A DNA stretch of 64,000 nucleotides, taken from Orbaceae bacterium ESL0727 (lineage in GTDB: Bacteria; Pseudomonadota; Gammaproteobacteria; Enterobacterales; Orbaceae). Below the pieces are notes generated by a model, which had not been told where the DNA came from, searched no databases, and worked only from the letters and a program-made list of their open reading frames with translations. The stretch spans positions 1,116,001 to 1,180,000 of the forward strand of contig JAQTHY010000001.1 in assembly GCA_029433345.1 (NCBI GenBank), written 5' to 3'. Of this stretch, positions 1 through 10,337 are shown in pieces (the first letter of the stretch is position 1; every line of letters begins with the position of its first letter). A program made the translations under genes and the position numbers.

Positions 1-281
1 TGGAAGATCATACATTCCGCACCACAGCAGAAGGTAAATTTTGCTGTTAATTTAACGCCATTCGCAACTTTTTCAATCTGGCTATTAATCTCGCAAGGAG
101 TGGTTTCTACGGTTTTCGCTGCTTGGGTAAGCATGGCGAGTTTATCTTTTGCTTCTGCTTCGCTAGCAAAGACATGTTCATATTCTGCTGTGCAATCTTC
201 GTTATCGATAATCGTTCCAACATCGACGCAACAACATGCTGGGGTTTCATTGGCACTACATTTATTGGTTGAATTGGTCAT
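1..281 (-). CDS. yfcZ: YfcZ/YiiS-family protein (3' end outside window)
   Basis: The reverse strand from 281 is open to the left edge (93 codons visible). It starts MTNSTNKCSANETPACCCVD and runs through a KFTFCCGAECMIF-like segment. This matches the small cysteine-rich YfcZ/YiiS family as I remember it (E. coli YfcZ begins MSKCSADETPVCCCMDVGT), with the same CCC cluster and a similar C-terminal FTF-C-AE-IF pattern. The ATG at 281 has an AGAGG ribosome binding site at 291-295 in the sense orientation. The biochemical role of the family is not established. The gene runs off the window before its stop codon. Its upstream neighbour hemB is co-oriented but 420 bp away, so it probably has its own promoter. 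Confidence 0.85.
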   Translation of the reverse strand, partial: MTNSTNKCSANETPACCCVDVGTIIDNEDCTAEYEHVFASEAEAKDKLAMLTQAAKTVETTPCEINSQIEKVANGVKLTAKFTFCCGAECMIF

Positions 282-525
282 ATGGTTACCTCTCGCTATG
301 TCAATTTTTTATCTATTTTTGCGTAGTATACCTGAATAATAAGATAGAACAAATGCTATATGTCCGTTATCTTTCAAGAAGATGATTTTAGTTTTCACAC
401 AACTCATTTATTGGTTGCTGTCGATGGGGCAGCCTAAAAAGAGTGATATATTAGGTGCCGCTTTATTTTGCATGGTTTTTAGTGTGCCGTTACCTAGCAA
501 CGTATTATCATCATAATGTAAATAA

Positions 526-553
526 CTTTCAGAACTACTACCCATTTCAATCA
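526..553 (+). repeat. Dispersed repeat, form B (copy 1)
   Basis: A 28-bp stretch beginning CTTTCAGAACTACTACCCAT and ending TTCAATCA is repeated without mismatch on the other strand at 30227-30254. The first half (TTTCAGAACTACTA) is shared with the longer form A elements at 8779, 20255, 41689, 35484 and 50471. The second half is different. It lies in the hemB-yfcZ gap. The rest of this 420-bp gap shows no gene. Confidence 0.85.
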
Positions 554-659
554 AAATTATCGGCTAGATGAAGGTATGCTACCGACTGTTATCTGTAGCA
601 TAATGAAAGATTTTTATGCTGTTTTATTTATCGTTTTATTTAAAGAATGTCTTTTGTTG

Positions 660-690
660 ATATCTATATCAATTTGATTAATATAGATAT
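660..690 (-). terminator. Hairpin just downstream of hemB
   Basis: A perfect 10-bp inverted repeat (ATATCTATAT at 660-669, ATATAGATAT at 681-690) with an 11-nt loop lies 12 nt after the hemB stop. It is AT-only and has no clear U-tract on the hemB strand, so it may be a weak terminator or a 3'-end stabilising stem. Confidence 0.4.
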
Positions 691-701
691 TGCTGTGATG
701 A

Positions 702-1730
<1,029 letters not shown>

Positions 1731-1749
1731 CTACTGCTTAGTTATAAAT

Positions 1750-1799
1750 CTTTTTAACAATTCTTTTTAACAACTGTTTTTAAGAATGCTTTTTAACAA
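1750..1799. repeat. Degenerate tandem repeat, CTTTTTAACAA units
   Basis: Three exact copies of CTTTTTAACAA (1750-1760, 1763-1773, 1789-1799), with a related CTGTTTTTAAGAA between them, fill the region just upstream of hemB. The rest of the 367-bp hemB-rpsU gap holds the presumed divergent promoters and no gene. Confidence 0.7.
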
Positions 1800-1999
1800 T
1801 GTTTCTTATGAAGTTTATTAATCACTTTTTTTTAAAAACTGTTTGTACAAATCACGTTCTATTTCGTCATCACGGGCGACTATTTGAACGCTTTTTGTGC
1901 ATCTGCAATGATTATAAGTCTATTATCGGATTAGATCCGCTATTTAGCAAATGAATTTGCCCTTTGCACAAAAGCAAATGTAATAAAACGATTTTCCAC

Positions 2000-2029
2000 T
2001 TTACAAGCAGTACCAATTAGAGGTAGAAT
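2000..2029 (+). promoter_or_regulatory. Possible sigma-70 promoter of rpsU-dnaG-rpoD
   Basis: TTTACA at 2000-2005 and TAGAAT at 2024-2029 are separated by 18 bp and lie 57 bp upstream of rpsU. This is a plausible main promoter of the macromolecular-synthesis operon. It was assigned by eye only and other AT-rich hexamers are nearby. Confidence 0.4.
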
Positions 2030-2073
2030 TCGGCACTAATTTTTATTTACTCGTGATATTTAAACAATTTTGA

Positions 2074-2301
<228 letters not shown>

Positions 2302-2341
2302 ATTTAGTCAAGTTTGCTGTAAAATTTTATAAAAAATTTAA

Positions 2342-2376
2342 ACAAGCCGTACATTAGCTACGGCTTGTCGTTTTTC
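2342..2376 (+). terminator. rpsU-dnaG intergenic (attenuating) terminator
   Basis: A perfect 10-bp stem (ACAAGCCGTA at 2342-2351, TACGGCTTGT at 2359-2368) with a 7-nt loop is followed by CGTTTTTC. It sits between rpsU and dnaG, as the partial terminator does in E. coli. Confidence 0.9.
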
Positions 2377-2415
2377 TATGAATAGCTTATCTCAATAGCA
2401 ATAGCGGTTGAAATC

Positions 2416-4185
2416 ATGAAAGGCCATATCCCACGCGATTTTATCATAGATTTAGTTGCCCGCACGAATATCCTCGATGTGGTGAGTAAACGCGTTAAGA
2501 TGAAAAAGAAAGGTAATAACTATTTTGGTTGTTGTCCTTTTCATAATGAAAAAACGGCTTCATTTTCGATTAGCGAGTCTAAACAGATCTATTACTGCTT
2601 TGGCTGTGGTGCGTCGGGATCCGTGATCAATTTCTTAATGGAATATGAACATCTTTCCTATCCAGAAGCGATTGAAGAGCTGGCTAGCATGCAAGGTACA
2701 CAAGTGCCTTATATCGATAGCAGTAATAACCACATCGCACCATCCAAACAGGTTGAGTCGCGAAATTTACGGCGAGATTTGTATACTTTAATGGCGAAGA
2801 TTGCCCAGTTTTATCAGCAACAACTTTTGCATGCCGCCGATGCTAAGCAGTATCTTGCAAATCGTGGATTAAATGCTGAAATTATCGAACGATATAAAAT
2901 CGGTTTTTCGCCTAATGAATGGCGTATGACAGCAAACAATGTTGTCAAAAATAGTACAGAAGCAGCGCTTTATGATAAAGCGGGAATGCAAGTTACCAAC
3001 AGTAATAATAACCAATATGATCGTTTTCGTGGACGGATTATGTTTCCGATCCGTGATAGGCAAGGGAATATTATTGCCTTTGGTGGGCGCACAATCGGTA
3101 ATGATTCAGCAAAATATATCAATTCACCGGAAACACCGATTTTCCATAAAGGTATGCAGTTATATGGATTGTATGAAGCGTTAGAAAGCAACCGCAATCC
3201 AGAACAACTGATGGTGGTCGAAGGCTATATGGATGTTGTCTCGCTGGCACAATATGGCATTACATATGCCGTCGCTGCATTAGGTACAGCTACATCTGAA
3301 GAACATATAAAACTGTTATTTCGTGTGACTGATTCGGTTACGTTTTGTTATGACGGTGATACCGCGGGGCGAACAGCTGCTTGGCGTGCATTAAATGTAT
3401 TACTGCCTTGTTTGATTGATGGTAAGAAAATTACATTTGTCTTTTTGCCACCCGAAGATGATCCGGATAGTTTAGTGCGTAAAATAGGTAAAGCAGGTTT
3501 TGAAGATTATTTACATCATTCACCTAATTTATCGCAATTTTTATTTACTGAATTACTAAAGCAAGTGGATTTGAAAACGGCAGAAGGTAAGGCGAAATTG
3601 AGTTCGTTGGCACTGCCGCTATTAGAGAAAATACAAGCTAAAGCGTTTAAATTAAATTTGTTACAGCAGCTGGGTAACTATTTGGGACTGCTTGATATCT
3701 CACAATTAGAGCAATTAATGGATAATCCATCCCCAAATAAGAACAATAACGTCAATCCCCCGGTTTTACAGATGAAATTGACGACTATGCGGATTTTGAT
3801 TGGCTTATTAATTCAATATCCGCATTTGGCGAGTCTGATTGTCGATATTACGCCGCTTAAGCAGGTAAAATTAGCCGGAATTGACATTTTTATACAATTA
3901 CTTGAGTTGTGCAAACGTTATCCCAATATTACGACTGCGCAGATATTAGCAGAAAATATAGAACAACCATTTTATAAACAGCTCAGCCGTTTAGCTACAT
4001 GGGAGCATTGTTATCAGCCCGACGAAATAGAAACAATTTTTTCAAATACGATGAAAGAGTTATATGATAATATACTTGCCCAAAGGCAAGATGAGCTCAT
4101 TGCTAAAGAACGTGTTTCAGGGCTTACCAGCGCGGAGAAAAAAGAATTAGCCACGCTGCTACTTGTTTTATCAAAAAAAGACTAA
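2416..4185 (+). CDS. dnaG: DNA primase DnaG
   Basis: Synthesises the RNA primers for chromosomal replication and works with the DnaB helicase at the fork. The 589-aa protein (E. coli 581) has the three expected parts. An N-terminal CHC2 zinc finger lies near residues 39-64 (CCPFHNEKTASF, YYCFGCGASG). The catalytic core with its TOPRIM motif follows (MVVEGYMDVVSL near residue 268, then CYDGDTAGRTAAW with the DxD-type acidic pair). A divergent C-terminal helical region corresponds to the DnaB-binding domain. It lies second in the rpsU-dnaG-rpoD operon. The ATG at 2416 is the conserved start (MKGHIPRDFIIDLVART). No anomaly was found. Confidence 0.98.
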   Translation: MKGHIPRDFIIDLVARTNILDVVSKRVKMKKKGNNYFGCCPFHNEKTASFSISESKQIYYCFGCGASGSVINFLMEYEHLSYPEAIEELASMQGTQVPYIDSSNNHIAPSKQVESRNLRRDLYTLMAKIAQFYQQQLLHAADAKQYLANRGLNAEIIERYKIGFSPNEWRMTANNVVKNSTEAALYDKAGMQVTNSNNNQYDRFRGRIMFPIRDRQGNIIAFGGRTIGNDSAKYINSPETPIFHKGMQLYGLYEALESNRNPEQLMVVEGYMDVVSLAQYGITYAVAALGTATSEEHIKLLFRVTDSVTFCYDGDTAGRTAAWRALNVLLPCLIDGKKITFVFLPPEDDPDSLVRKIGKAGFEDYLHHSPNLSQFLFTELLKQVDLKTAEGKAKLSSLALPLLEKIQAKAFKLNLLQQLGNYLGLLDISQLEQLMDNPSPNKNNNVNPPVLQMKLTTMRILIGLLIQYPHLASLIVDITPLKQVKLAGIDIFIQLLELCKRYPNITTAQILAENIEQPFYKQLSRLATWEHCYQPDEIETIFSNTMKELYDNILAQRQDELIAKERVSGLTSAEKKELATLLLVLSKKD

Positions 4186-4414
4186 ATATAGAGATCATCT
4201 ACTTATTATCCAATATAGGGTAGGGGTGATTATCTAGGATTACATACGTTATCAATCGAGATTAATAGAAACTGATTAGGTTAGACAATGGTCATAAAAC
4301 GCATTGTGGTGGAACCTATTTTTCGCATCGACGATATTCGATAGCATAAACGCATCTCGACAAGTAACGTTGATAATTAATTATACATAACTAACTAAAT
4401 GTGGATACCTTTTT

Positions 4415-6250
4415 ATGGAGCAAAATTCGCAATCACAGCTAAAACTCTTAATTATTCGTGGTAAAGAGTTAGGATATTTAACCTATGCTGATGTCAATGA
4501 TCACTTGCCTGAAGAAATTATAGACTCGGATCAGATCGAAGACATTATCCAGATGATTAATGATATGGGGATTCAAGTGCTTGAAGAAGCCCCAGATAGT
4601 GATGAGCTATTACTCTCGGAAAATGTCCCTGACGAAGAAGCCGTTGAAGCAGCCACTGCGCTAGTATTATCTAATGTGGAATCTGAAATTGGGCGTACTA
4701 CTGATCCTGTGCGTATGTATATGCGTGAGATGGGGGCAGTAGAACTTTTAACGCGTGAAGGTGAAATTGATATTGCTAAGCGGATTGAAGATGGCATTAA
4801 CCAAGTGCAGACTTCGGTATCAGAGTACCCAGAAGCGATTACTTATCTGCTTGAGCAATATAATTTAATCGAAAGTGGTGAAGTACGTCTTTCTGATCTT
4901 ATCACTGGATTTGTCGATCCTAATGCAGAAGAGTCAACAGATGAACATCCTGAAGATCTTGACGTGACTGAAAAAGAGATCGATCTGGATGATAACGATG
5001 ATGAAGACGAAGATGCTGATTCATCTGCTGATGATGATGTTTCTATCGATCCAGAAGTGGCAAGAGAAAAATTTGCTAAATTACAAGAACAACACGATAA
5101 AACATCTGCGGCCATTAAAAAATATGGTCGAGCACATAAGAAAGCACAACAAGAGATCGAAAACCTTTCCGAAATTTTCAAACAATTCCGCTTAGTCGGT
5201 AAACAGTTTGATATTTTAGTCAACAATATGCGTAGCATGATGGAACGGGTTCGAATTCATGAACGTAGTATCATGAAAATTTGTGTTGAACAGTGCAAGA
5301 TGCCGAAAAAACAATTTATGACCTATTTTACCGGCAACGAAAATGGCATGGATTGGTATAAAAAAGCCTTAACCTCAAAAGCGGCTTTTGTGGCTAAATT
5401 GAAAGAATTCGAAGAACCGATTAACGAACAGATCCAACAGTTACAACAGATTGAAACAGAAACCAATCTGTCCATTGAACAGATCAAAGATATCAATCGC
5501 CGTATGTCGATTGGTGAAGCGAAAGCTCGCCGCGCTAAGAAAGAGATGGTCGAAGCCAATTTACGTCTGGTTATTTCGATTGCCAAGAAATATACCAACC
5601 GAGGCCTACAATTTTTGGATCTGATCCAAGAAGGTAATATCGGTTTGATGAAAGCAGTTGATAAGTTTGAATACCGTCGTGGTTATAAGTTTTCTACCTA
5701 TGCAACATGGTGGATTCGTCAAGCCATTACCCGTTCAATTGCCGATCAAGCACGTACTATTCGTATTCCGGTACATATGATCGAAACGATTAATAAACTT
5801 AACCGTATTTCGAGACAGATGTTACAAGAAATTGGTCGCGAACCAACACCCGAAGAGCTTTCTGAACGTATGCAGATGCCGGAAGATAAGATCCGTAAAG
5901 TATTAAAAATTGCCAAAGAACCTATCTCAATGGAAACCCCCGTTGGTGATGATGAAGATTCACATTTGGGTGATTTTATTGAAGATACTGCGCTAGAACA
6001 ACCGCTAGATGCGGCAACATCAGAAAGTCTACGCAATGCAACACGTGATATTCTATCTGGCTTAACCGTAAGAGAAGCCAAAGTATTACGTATGCGCTTT
6101 GGTATTGATATGAATACGGATCATACCCTTGAAGAAGTGGGTAAACAGTTCGATGTAACACGTGAACGTATTCGTCAAATTGAGGCAAAGGCATTACGTA
6201 AGTTACGTCATCCAAGCCGTTCTGATGTCTTGAGAAGTTTTCTAGAATAG
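4415..6250 (+). CDS. rpoD: RNA polymerase primary sigma factor RpoD (sigma-70)
   Basis: Housekeeping sigma factor directing RNA polymerase to -35/-10 promoters. The 611-aa protein (E. coli 613) shows region 1.1 at the N terminus and region 1.2 ([20 protein letters not shown]). A non-conserved insertion with a strongly acidic run lies around residues 190-210. Region 2 is present ([37 protein letters not shown]), as are region 3 and region 4.2 with its helix-turn-helix ([20 protein letters not shown]). It follows dnaG after 229 bp, a gap that in E. coli holds extra rpoD promoters. The ATG at 4415 is the conserved start. The identification is firm. Confidence 0.98.
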   Translation: MEQNSQSQLKLLIIRGKELGYLTYADVNDHLPEEIIDSDQIEDIIQMINDMGIQVLEEAPDSDELLLSENVPDEEAVEAATALVLSNVESEIGRTTDPVRMYMREMGAVELLTREGEIDIAKRIEDGINQVQTSVSEYPEAITYLLEQYNLIESGEVRLSDLITGFVDPNAEESTDEHPEDLDVTEKEIDLDDNDDEDEDADSSADDDVSIDPEVAREKFAKLQEQHDKTSAAIKKYGRAHKKAQQEIENLSEIFKQFRLVGKQFDILVNNMRSMMERVRIHERSIMKICVEQCKMPKKQFMTYFTGNENGMDWYKKALTSKAAFVAKLKEFEEPINEQIQQLQQIETETNLSIEQIKDINRRMSIGEAKARRAKKEMVEANLRLVISIAKKYTNRGLQFLDLIQEGNIGLMKAVDKFEYRRGYKFSTYATWWIRQAITRSIADQARTIRIPVHMIETINKLNRISRQMLQEIGREPTPEELSERMQMPEDKIRKVLKIAKEPISMETPVGDDEDSHLGDFIEDTALEQPLDAATSESLRNATRDILSGLTVREAKVLRMRFGIDMNTDHTLEEVGKQFDVTRERIRQIEAKALRKLRHPSRSDVLRSFLE

Positions 6251-6303
6251 TCAATCAAACGCGTTGGTTATTCGTCATAGGACACTTAACGATTCATCCT
6301 TTC

Positions 6304-6325
6304 TCCGCCGGCAACTCCCGGCGGA
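6304..6325 (+). terminator. GC-rich hairpin after rpoD
   Basis: A perfect 8-bp stem (TCCGCCGG at 6304-6311, CCGGCGGA at 6318-6325) with a 6-nt loop lies 54 nt after the rpoD stop. It has no U-tract, so termination is plausible but not proven. Confidence 0.5.
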
Positions 6326-6513
6326 ACAATGTCTCGATATCGAAAGTCATTGCTCATAAGGGATCTTTATTGGTCTCTTCATTCTTTTATTTTATTCGTG
6401 GCGCAAAACTATTATCTTTAATTGTAATGAGCATAAATATAAAAAATTACTTTGCTCATCGACAAATCTTTAGCATAATAGCCACGTTATTAACAACAGA
6501 AAGACACTAATCT

Positions 6514-8028
6514 ATGTTTCATCTATTTTCTGACTTAGGATTTTCAACCATTATATTGCTGGTATTGGCGCTCCTTTTCGTTCTTTTTTATGAAGCAATT
6601 AACGGTTTTCATGACACGGCGAATGCAGTCGCAACAGTTATTTATACGCGAGCATTAAAAGAACAATTTGCCGTGATGATGGCCGGTATTTTTAATTTTT
6701 GTGGAGTATTATTAGGCGGATTAAGCGTTGCTTATGCGATTGTCCATCTATTACCAACTGATTTATTGCTAAATGTAAGTTCCATGCATGGCTTGGCTAT
6801 GGTGTTTTCTATTTTATTAGCAGCGATTATTTGGAATTTAGGGACGTGGTATTTAGGTATTCCTGCATCAAGTTCACACACATTAATTGGCTCGATTATT
6901 GGTGTTGCCTTAGCCAATGCATTTTTGATGGATACATCGATTATTGAAGCTTTAAATATCCCGAAAATGGTCAGTATTTTATTGTCATTAATTCTTTCCC
7001 CTCTTGTTGGATTAGTCTTAGCGGGAGTGATGATTTTCTTATTACGAAAATATTGGACTCGCCGCGGGCAAAGCAAAAAAAGCAGCAAAAAGCGCGAACG
7101 CATATTTATGACACCTGAGCAGCGCGAAAAATTATATGATAAAAAGAAGCCACCTTTTTGGATTCGGATTATGTTAATTTTATCTGCGATTGGCGTCAGT
7201 TTTTCGCATGGCGCGAATGATGGACAAAAAGGCATCGGCTTGTTAATGTTAGTGTTAATGGGAATAGCGCCGGCTGGTTTTATTGTTGATATGAACGCCT
7301 CGACTTATGAAATCACCAATACCCGTAATGCGATTCATAATATTGAAGACTATTTTATTACGCATAATGATGAATTAAATAGTGTCATCGGTAAACAATC
7401 TGTTGTTGACGCCAACATTCCTATCACGGATCTCAATAAATATCATTGTGATTATTCACGATCTTTTATCACGATTGGTATTGCAAATACATTATTCAAT
7501 AAATTAGATAATTATGATGCATTAACCGTAGAACAGCGTTCACAAACGCGACGCATATTACTCTGCTTATCAGATACGATTGCGCATGTGGCTAAACAAC
7601 CGAATATTTCATCCGAGGATGCTAACTATTTAACGTCACTGAAAAATAATTTACTTGTCACTGTCGAATACGCACCAATTTGGATTATTGTGGCAGTTGC
7701 CTCAGCATTAGCGGTAGGGACAATGATTGGCTGGCGTCGAGTCGCCATTACGATTGGTGAAAAAATTGGTAAAAAAGGGATGACTTACGCGCAAGGTGTC
7801 ACGGCACAAATAACCACGGCGTTTTCTATTGGTATTGCCAGTTACACAGGTATGCCAGTCTCGACTACCCAAGTATTATCGTCTTCGGTTGCTGGCACCA
7901 TGCTAGTTGATGGCGGCGGAGTACAGAGCAAAACGATTAAAAATATTGCGTTAACATGGATTTTAACACTCCCAATGTCGATTTTATTATCAGCATTACT
8001 TTTTTGGCTTGCTCAAAAGTTGATTTAG
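6514..8028 (+). CDS. pit: PiT-family inorganic phosphate transporter
   Basis: Low-affinity, proton-coupled inner-membrane transporter for metal-phosphate, of the PitA/PitB type. The 504-aa length matches E. coli PitA (499). Two PiT signature repeats are visible. The N-terminal one is [20 protein letters not shown] near residues 28-47. The second, [20 protein letters not shown], is near residue 235. About ten hydrophobic segments flank a central hydrophilic loop (residues ~180-215, rich in KKSSKKRER) and a large soluble loop at ~255-385. It is followed by uspA, the same neighbourhood as pitA/uspA in enterics. I cannot separate PitA from PitB by eye. Confidence 0.93.
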   Translation: MFHLFSDLGFSTIILLVLALLFVLFYEAINGFHDTANAVATVIYTRALKEQFAVMMAGIFNFCGVLLGGLSVAYAIVHLLPTDLLLNVSSMHGLAMVFSILLAAIIWNLGTWYLGIPASSSHTLIGSIIGVALANAFLMDTSIIEALNIPKMVSILLSLILSPLVGLVLAGVMIFLLRKYWTRRGQSKKSSKKRERIFMTPEQREKLYDKKKPPFWIRIMLILSAIGVSFSHGANDGQKGIGLLMLVLMGIAPAGFIVDMNASTYEITNTRNAIHNIEDYFITHNDELNSVIGKQSVVDANIPITDLNKYHCDYSRSFITIGIANTLFNKLDNYDALTVEQRSQTRRILLCLSDTIAHVAKQPNISSEDANYLTSLKNNLLVTVEYAPIWIIVAVASALAVGTMIGWRRVAITIGEKIGKKGMTYAQGVTAQITTAFSIGIASYTGMPVSTTQVLSSSVAGTMLVDGGGVQSKTIKNIALTWILTLPMSILLSALLFWLAQKLI

Positions 8029-8156
8029 TAGTAAATATAGTATCGTGTTTTCGACTAATATGTTAAATTCGACAATGTGTTAGATGTAACAATGTGTTAG
8101 GTTTAGCACCGTTTTAAATTTCATTGGGAATCCGTAACGGGAAAAAGGAGACTATC

Positions 8157-8618
8157 ATGGCCTATAAACATATACTTGTAGCAGTTGATCTATCACCAGA
8201 AAGTGGTGTGCTTGTTGAGAAAGCCGTTTCTATGGCTAGACCATACAATGCGCAAATATCACTTATTCATGTAGGTATTAACTATTCTGATCTTTACACA
8301 GGATTAGTCGATATCAATATGACGGATATGAAAGATCGTATTACTGAAGATGCGCATATCGCGTTAAATAAATTGGCTGATGGTGCAGGTTATCCTATTA
8401 CTCATACGCTTTCCGGTAATGGTGAATTTGGTCAAGTATTGATTGAAGCCATTCAAGAATATGGTGCTGATCTGGTTGTGTGCGGCCACCATCAAGATTT
8501 CTGGAGTAAATTGATGTCATCTGCACGGCAGCTCATTAATACTACCCATATTGATACATTGATAGTGCCATTGAAAGATGAAGAACCCGCTGAAGAAACA
8601 ACGAAAACTAAAGCGTAA
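8157..8618 (+). CDS. uspA: Universal stress protein A
   Basis: Cytosolic stress-induced protein of the UspA class, which dimerises and in E. coli aids survival of growth arrest. I place the start at the ATG at 8157 ([20 protein letters not shown]), because AAGGAG at 8145-8150 lies at ideal spacing. The longer reading frame from 8124 adds only an unlikely [11 protein letters not shown]. This gives 153 aa versus 144 in E. coli. The Usp fold motifs are clear: the N-terminal beta strand HILVAVDLS and a C-terminal [20 protein letters not shown] segment. The acidic C-terminal tail ([13 protein letters not shown]) is longer than usual. A strong terminator follows. Confidence 0.95.
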   Translation: MAYKHILVAVDLSPESGVLVEKAVSMARPYNAQISLIHVGINYSDLYTGLVDINMTDMKDRITEDAHIALNKLADGAGYPITHTLSGNGEFGQVLIEAIQEYGADLVVCGHHQDFWSKLMSSARQLINTTHIDTLIVPLKDEEPAEETTKTKA

Positions 8619-8632
8619 AAGCATCAACATTA

Positions 8633-8660
8633 ACCCGCGTCATAGAGCGGGTTTTTTTGT
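8633..8660 (+). terminator. Rho-independent terminator after uspA
   Basis: The stem AACCCGC (8633-8639) / GCGGGTT (8648-8654) has an 8-nt loop and runs into seven consecutive T residues. Confidence 0.93.
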
Positions 8661-8778
8661 CATATAATATTGTACTTATCTATTAATGGTTTGATAATCA
8701 ATAGATATACCCGGTTTTATTCAAGATAACGTCATGACTTATAAGGGTAATGACGATAAACGTAATGATGTAAATTTG

Positions 8779-8815
8779 ATGTTTCAGAACTACTATACGT
8801 TTATGTAAAATTTTT
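8779..8815 (+). repeat. Dispersed repeat, form A (copy 1)
   Basis: The element reads ATGTTTCAGAACTACTATAC, then GTTTATGTAAAATTTTT. It shares essentially its whole length with 20255-20289 and, with a few changes, with 41689-41727 and the minus-strand copies at 35484-35519 and 50471-50507. It lies 25 bp upstream of ydfG and immediately before its ribosome binding site. Confidence 0.92.
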
Positions 8816-8839
8816 GAGCTACCAATAAGGGGAACAATC

Positions 8840-9595
8840 ATGAATACAGCTTTAGTCACAGGTGCATCAGCCGGTTTTGGTCAAGCAATTTGTCGTAAAT
8901 TAATTGCCGATGGTTATAAAGTCGTAGGCATAGCAAGACGGGAAGATAAATTACAAAATTTAGCCAAAGAACTGGGTAGTAACTTTTTACCATTACAGTT
9001 AGATATTACTAAAAAAGATGCAGTAGAATCCATTTTATTACAACTACCCCAAAATTTTCAGCCAATTGATATTCTGATTAATAATGCTGGGCTTGCTTTA
9101 GGATTACAACCTGCCTATGAAGCCGATTATGCTGATTGGGAAACCATGATTAACACCAATATTATCGGATTAGTCCATTTAACACGCCAGATTTTACCCG
9201 GCATGGTTGAGCGTAATTTTGGTTATATCATTAATTTAGGTTCTGTCGCCGGAACATACTCGTATAAAGGCGGTAATGTGTATGGTGCCACAAAAGCATT
9301 TGTTAAACAATTTAGTGCTAATTTGCGTACTGATCTCCTAGGAAAGAAAATCCGCGTCACCAATATTGAACCTGGCCTTTGTGGGGGTACCGAGTTTTCG
9401 ACAGTGAGATTCCATGGTGATGAAAAACAGGCTGCTGCGGTATACCAAGATTCACTGTTTATTACCCCCGAAGATATCGCAAACACGGTATCATGGTTAG
9501 TTAATACACCGGCTTATTTCAACATTAATTCATTGGAAATTATGCCTATCTCGCAAGCGCCAGCTGGGCTTACTGTTGTGAAAGAAGCAAAATAA
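8840..9595 (+). CDS. ydfG: NADP-dependent 3-hydroxy acid dehydrogenase YdfG
   Basis: Classical short-chain dehydrogenase. E. coli YdfG oxidises L-allo-threonine, serine and 3-hydroxypropionate and reduces malonic semialdehyde. The 251-aa protein (E. coli 248) has the nucleotide-binding TGASAGFGQAI, the NNAGLALGLQPA motif, the catalytic Ser (GSVAGTYSYKG) and the YGATKAF Tyr-x3-Lys pair. It also has the orthologue-specific NIEPGLCGGTEFSTVRF and LEIMPISQ segments. The ATG at 8840 follows AAGGGG. The dispersed repeat copy 1 lies directly upstream, so any promoter must be within or before that element. Confidence 0.92.
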   Translation: MNTALVTGASAGFGQAICRKLIADGYKVVGIARREDKLQNLAKELGSNFLPLQLDITKKDAVESILLQLPQNFQPIDILINNAGLALGLQPAYEADYADWETMINTNIIGLVHLTRQILPGMVERNFGYIINLGSVAGTYSYKGGNVYGATKAFVKQFSANLRTDLLGKKIRVTNIEPGLCGGTEFSTVRFHGDEKQAAAVYQDSLFITPEDIANTVSWLVNTPAYFNINSLEIMPISQAPAGLTVVKEAK

Positions 9596-9703
9596 ATCAT
9601 ATTTATTGGTGTAGAAAATTTTATTTGCTTACAAAATAGACTTGCACTTATTTTAACGGATTGCTATTCTTTGTCCTTATACTTTTGATCGAGGTTATTT
9701 TCA

Positions 9704-10033
9704 ATGACATTTTCTGAAGTTGTAAAAACATTTGCAGAAAGTTTGCCCGGAACCGATACTTACGTAAAGTTGCGTAAATCTATGCAAACATTGATCCATG
9801 AGGATCCGGCTAATGCTGCAGTCTATTTTTTATTTTTTGGTTTTGCCCGCACTTATGTAATGTTGTATGAAGATCAAGAAGTATCGCCAAAATTTGCTGA
9901 AGAAAATCAAAAGGTAATGTTATCTTATTTAAATGCACTTGATGCGGCATTAAAACAGCATGATGTATCAAAAATATATGCTGTACTTAGTCACGTCGTG
10001 AATGAATACGAAAATGGCAAAAAAGTTTTTTAA
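9704..10033 (+). CDS. Hypothetical protein, 109 aa
   Basis: I do not recognise this family. The ATG at 9704 follows a GAGGTT ribosome binding site, and a strong rho-independent terminator lies a few bases past the stop, so it looks like a real single-gene transcript. The protein is mostly helical by eye. It has no signal peptide and one moderately hydrophobic aromatic stretch (VYFLFFGFARTYVMLYE near residues 41-57) that is too broken for a confident membrane span. The C terminus NEYENGKKVF is charged. It may be a cytosolic lineage-specific protein. Its position between ydfG and thrL gives no functional hint. Confidence 0.75.
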   Translation: MTFSEVVKTFAESLPGTDTYVKLRKSMQTLIHEDPANAAVYFLFFGFARTYVMLYEDQEVSPKFAEENQKVMLSYLNALDAALKQHDVSKIYAVLSHVVNEYENGKKVF

Positions 10034-10038
10034 TATTA

Positions 10039-10074
10039 CAGCCTGACATGAAAATGTTAGGCTGTTTTGTTTTA
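10039..10074 (+). terminator. Rho-independent terminator after the 109-aa gene
   Basis: An 11-bp stem with one G-U pair (CAGCCTGACAT at 10039-10049, ATGTTAGGCTG at 10054-10064) has a GAAA tetraloop and is followed by TTTTGTTTT. Confidence 0.95.
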
Positions 10075-10100
10075 GGTATTAATTTAATAGGGAAATGCTA

Positions 10101-10241
10101 ATGACGCCAACCATTATCCTAACAAACGTAGCAACGATTCAATTAGCTACCATGATTAGCATGACAGATATTATTATGATAGGCGCTTTTATGACAGGTA
10201 CCATTATAACAGGCACCATTACAAAAAATGGGGCGGGTTGA
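10101..10241 (+). CDS. thrL: Threonine operon leader peptide
   Basis: A 46-codon ORF from ATG 10101 to TGA 10239-10241, with AGGGAA at 10089-10094 as ribosome binding site. I count 11 Thr and 10 Ile codons among 46, clustered in its second half (e.g. MTGTIITGTITKNGAG). It ends in NGAG, exactly as the E. coli ThrL peptide does (TTGNGAG). It sits immediately before a terminator hairpin and thrA. It serves as the sensor of charged tRNA-Thr and tRNA-Ile: ribosome stalling on the Thr/Ile run should prevent termination. It is about twice the length of the 21-aa E. coli leader. An internal ATG (10191) would give a 16-aa form. Confidence 0.93.
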   Translation: MTPTIILTNVATIQLATMISMTDIIMIGAFMTGTIITGTITKNGAG

Positions 10242-10289
10242 CTTTCTCTACCAGAGTAAAAAACCCGCTAAATATTGGCGGGTTTTTTG
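10233..10289 (+). promoter_or_regulatory. thr operon attenuator (alternative hairpins)
   Basis: Terminator: AACCCGC (10262-10268) pairs with GCGGGTT (10278-10284), followed by TTTTTTGTTTTT. The same AACCCGC can instead pair with an identical GCGGGTT at 10233-10239, which overlaps the last codons of thrL. A ribosome reaching the thrL stop would cover that upstream arm and favour termination. A ribosome stalled earlier would leave it free and form the antiterminator. This is the classical attenuation logic and is read directly from the bases. Confidence 0.92.
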
Positions 10290-10337
10290 TTTTTATATGC
10301 TGATAAATAAACGATAGTAAATGAATGAAGGTGAAAA

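Noticed and set aside
100-339. Plus-strand 79-aa ORF at the left edge
   Set aside because: It is antisense to the yfcZ-like gene, which has a clear family match and ribosome binding site.
8779-8815. REP/BIME or dif-like site
   Set aside because: The dispersed repeat lacks the stem-loop of REP units and does not match the XerCD dif arms.
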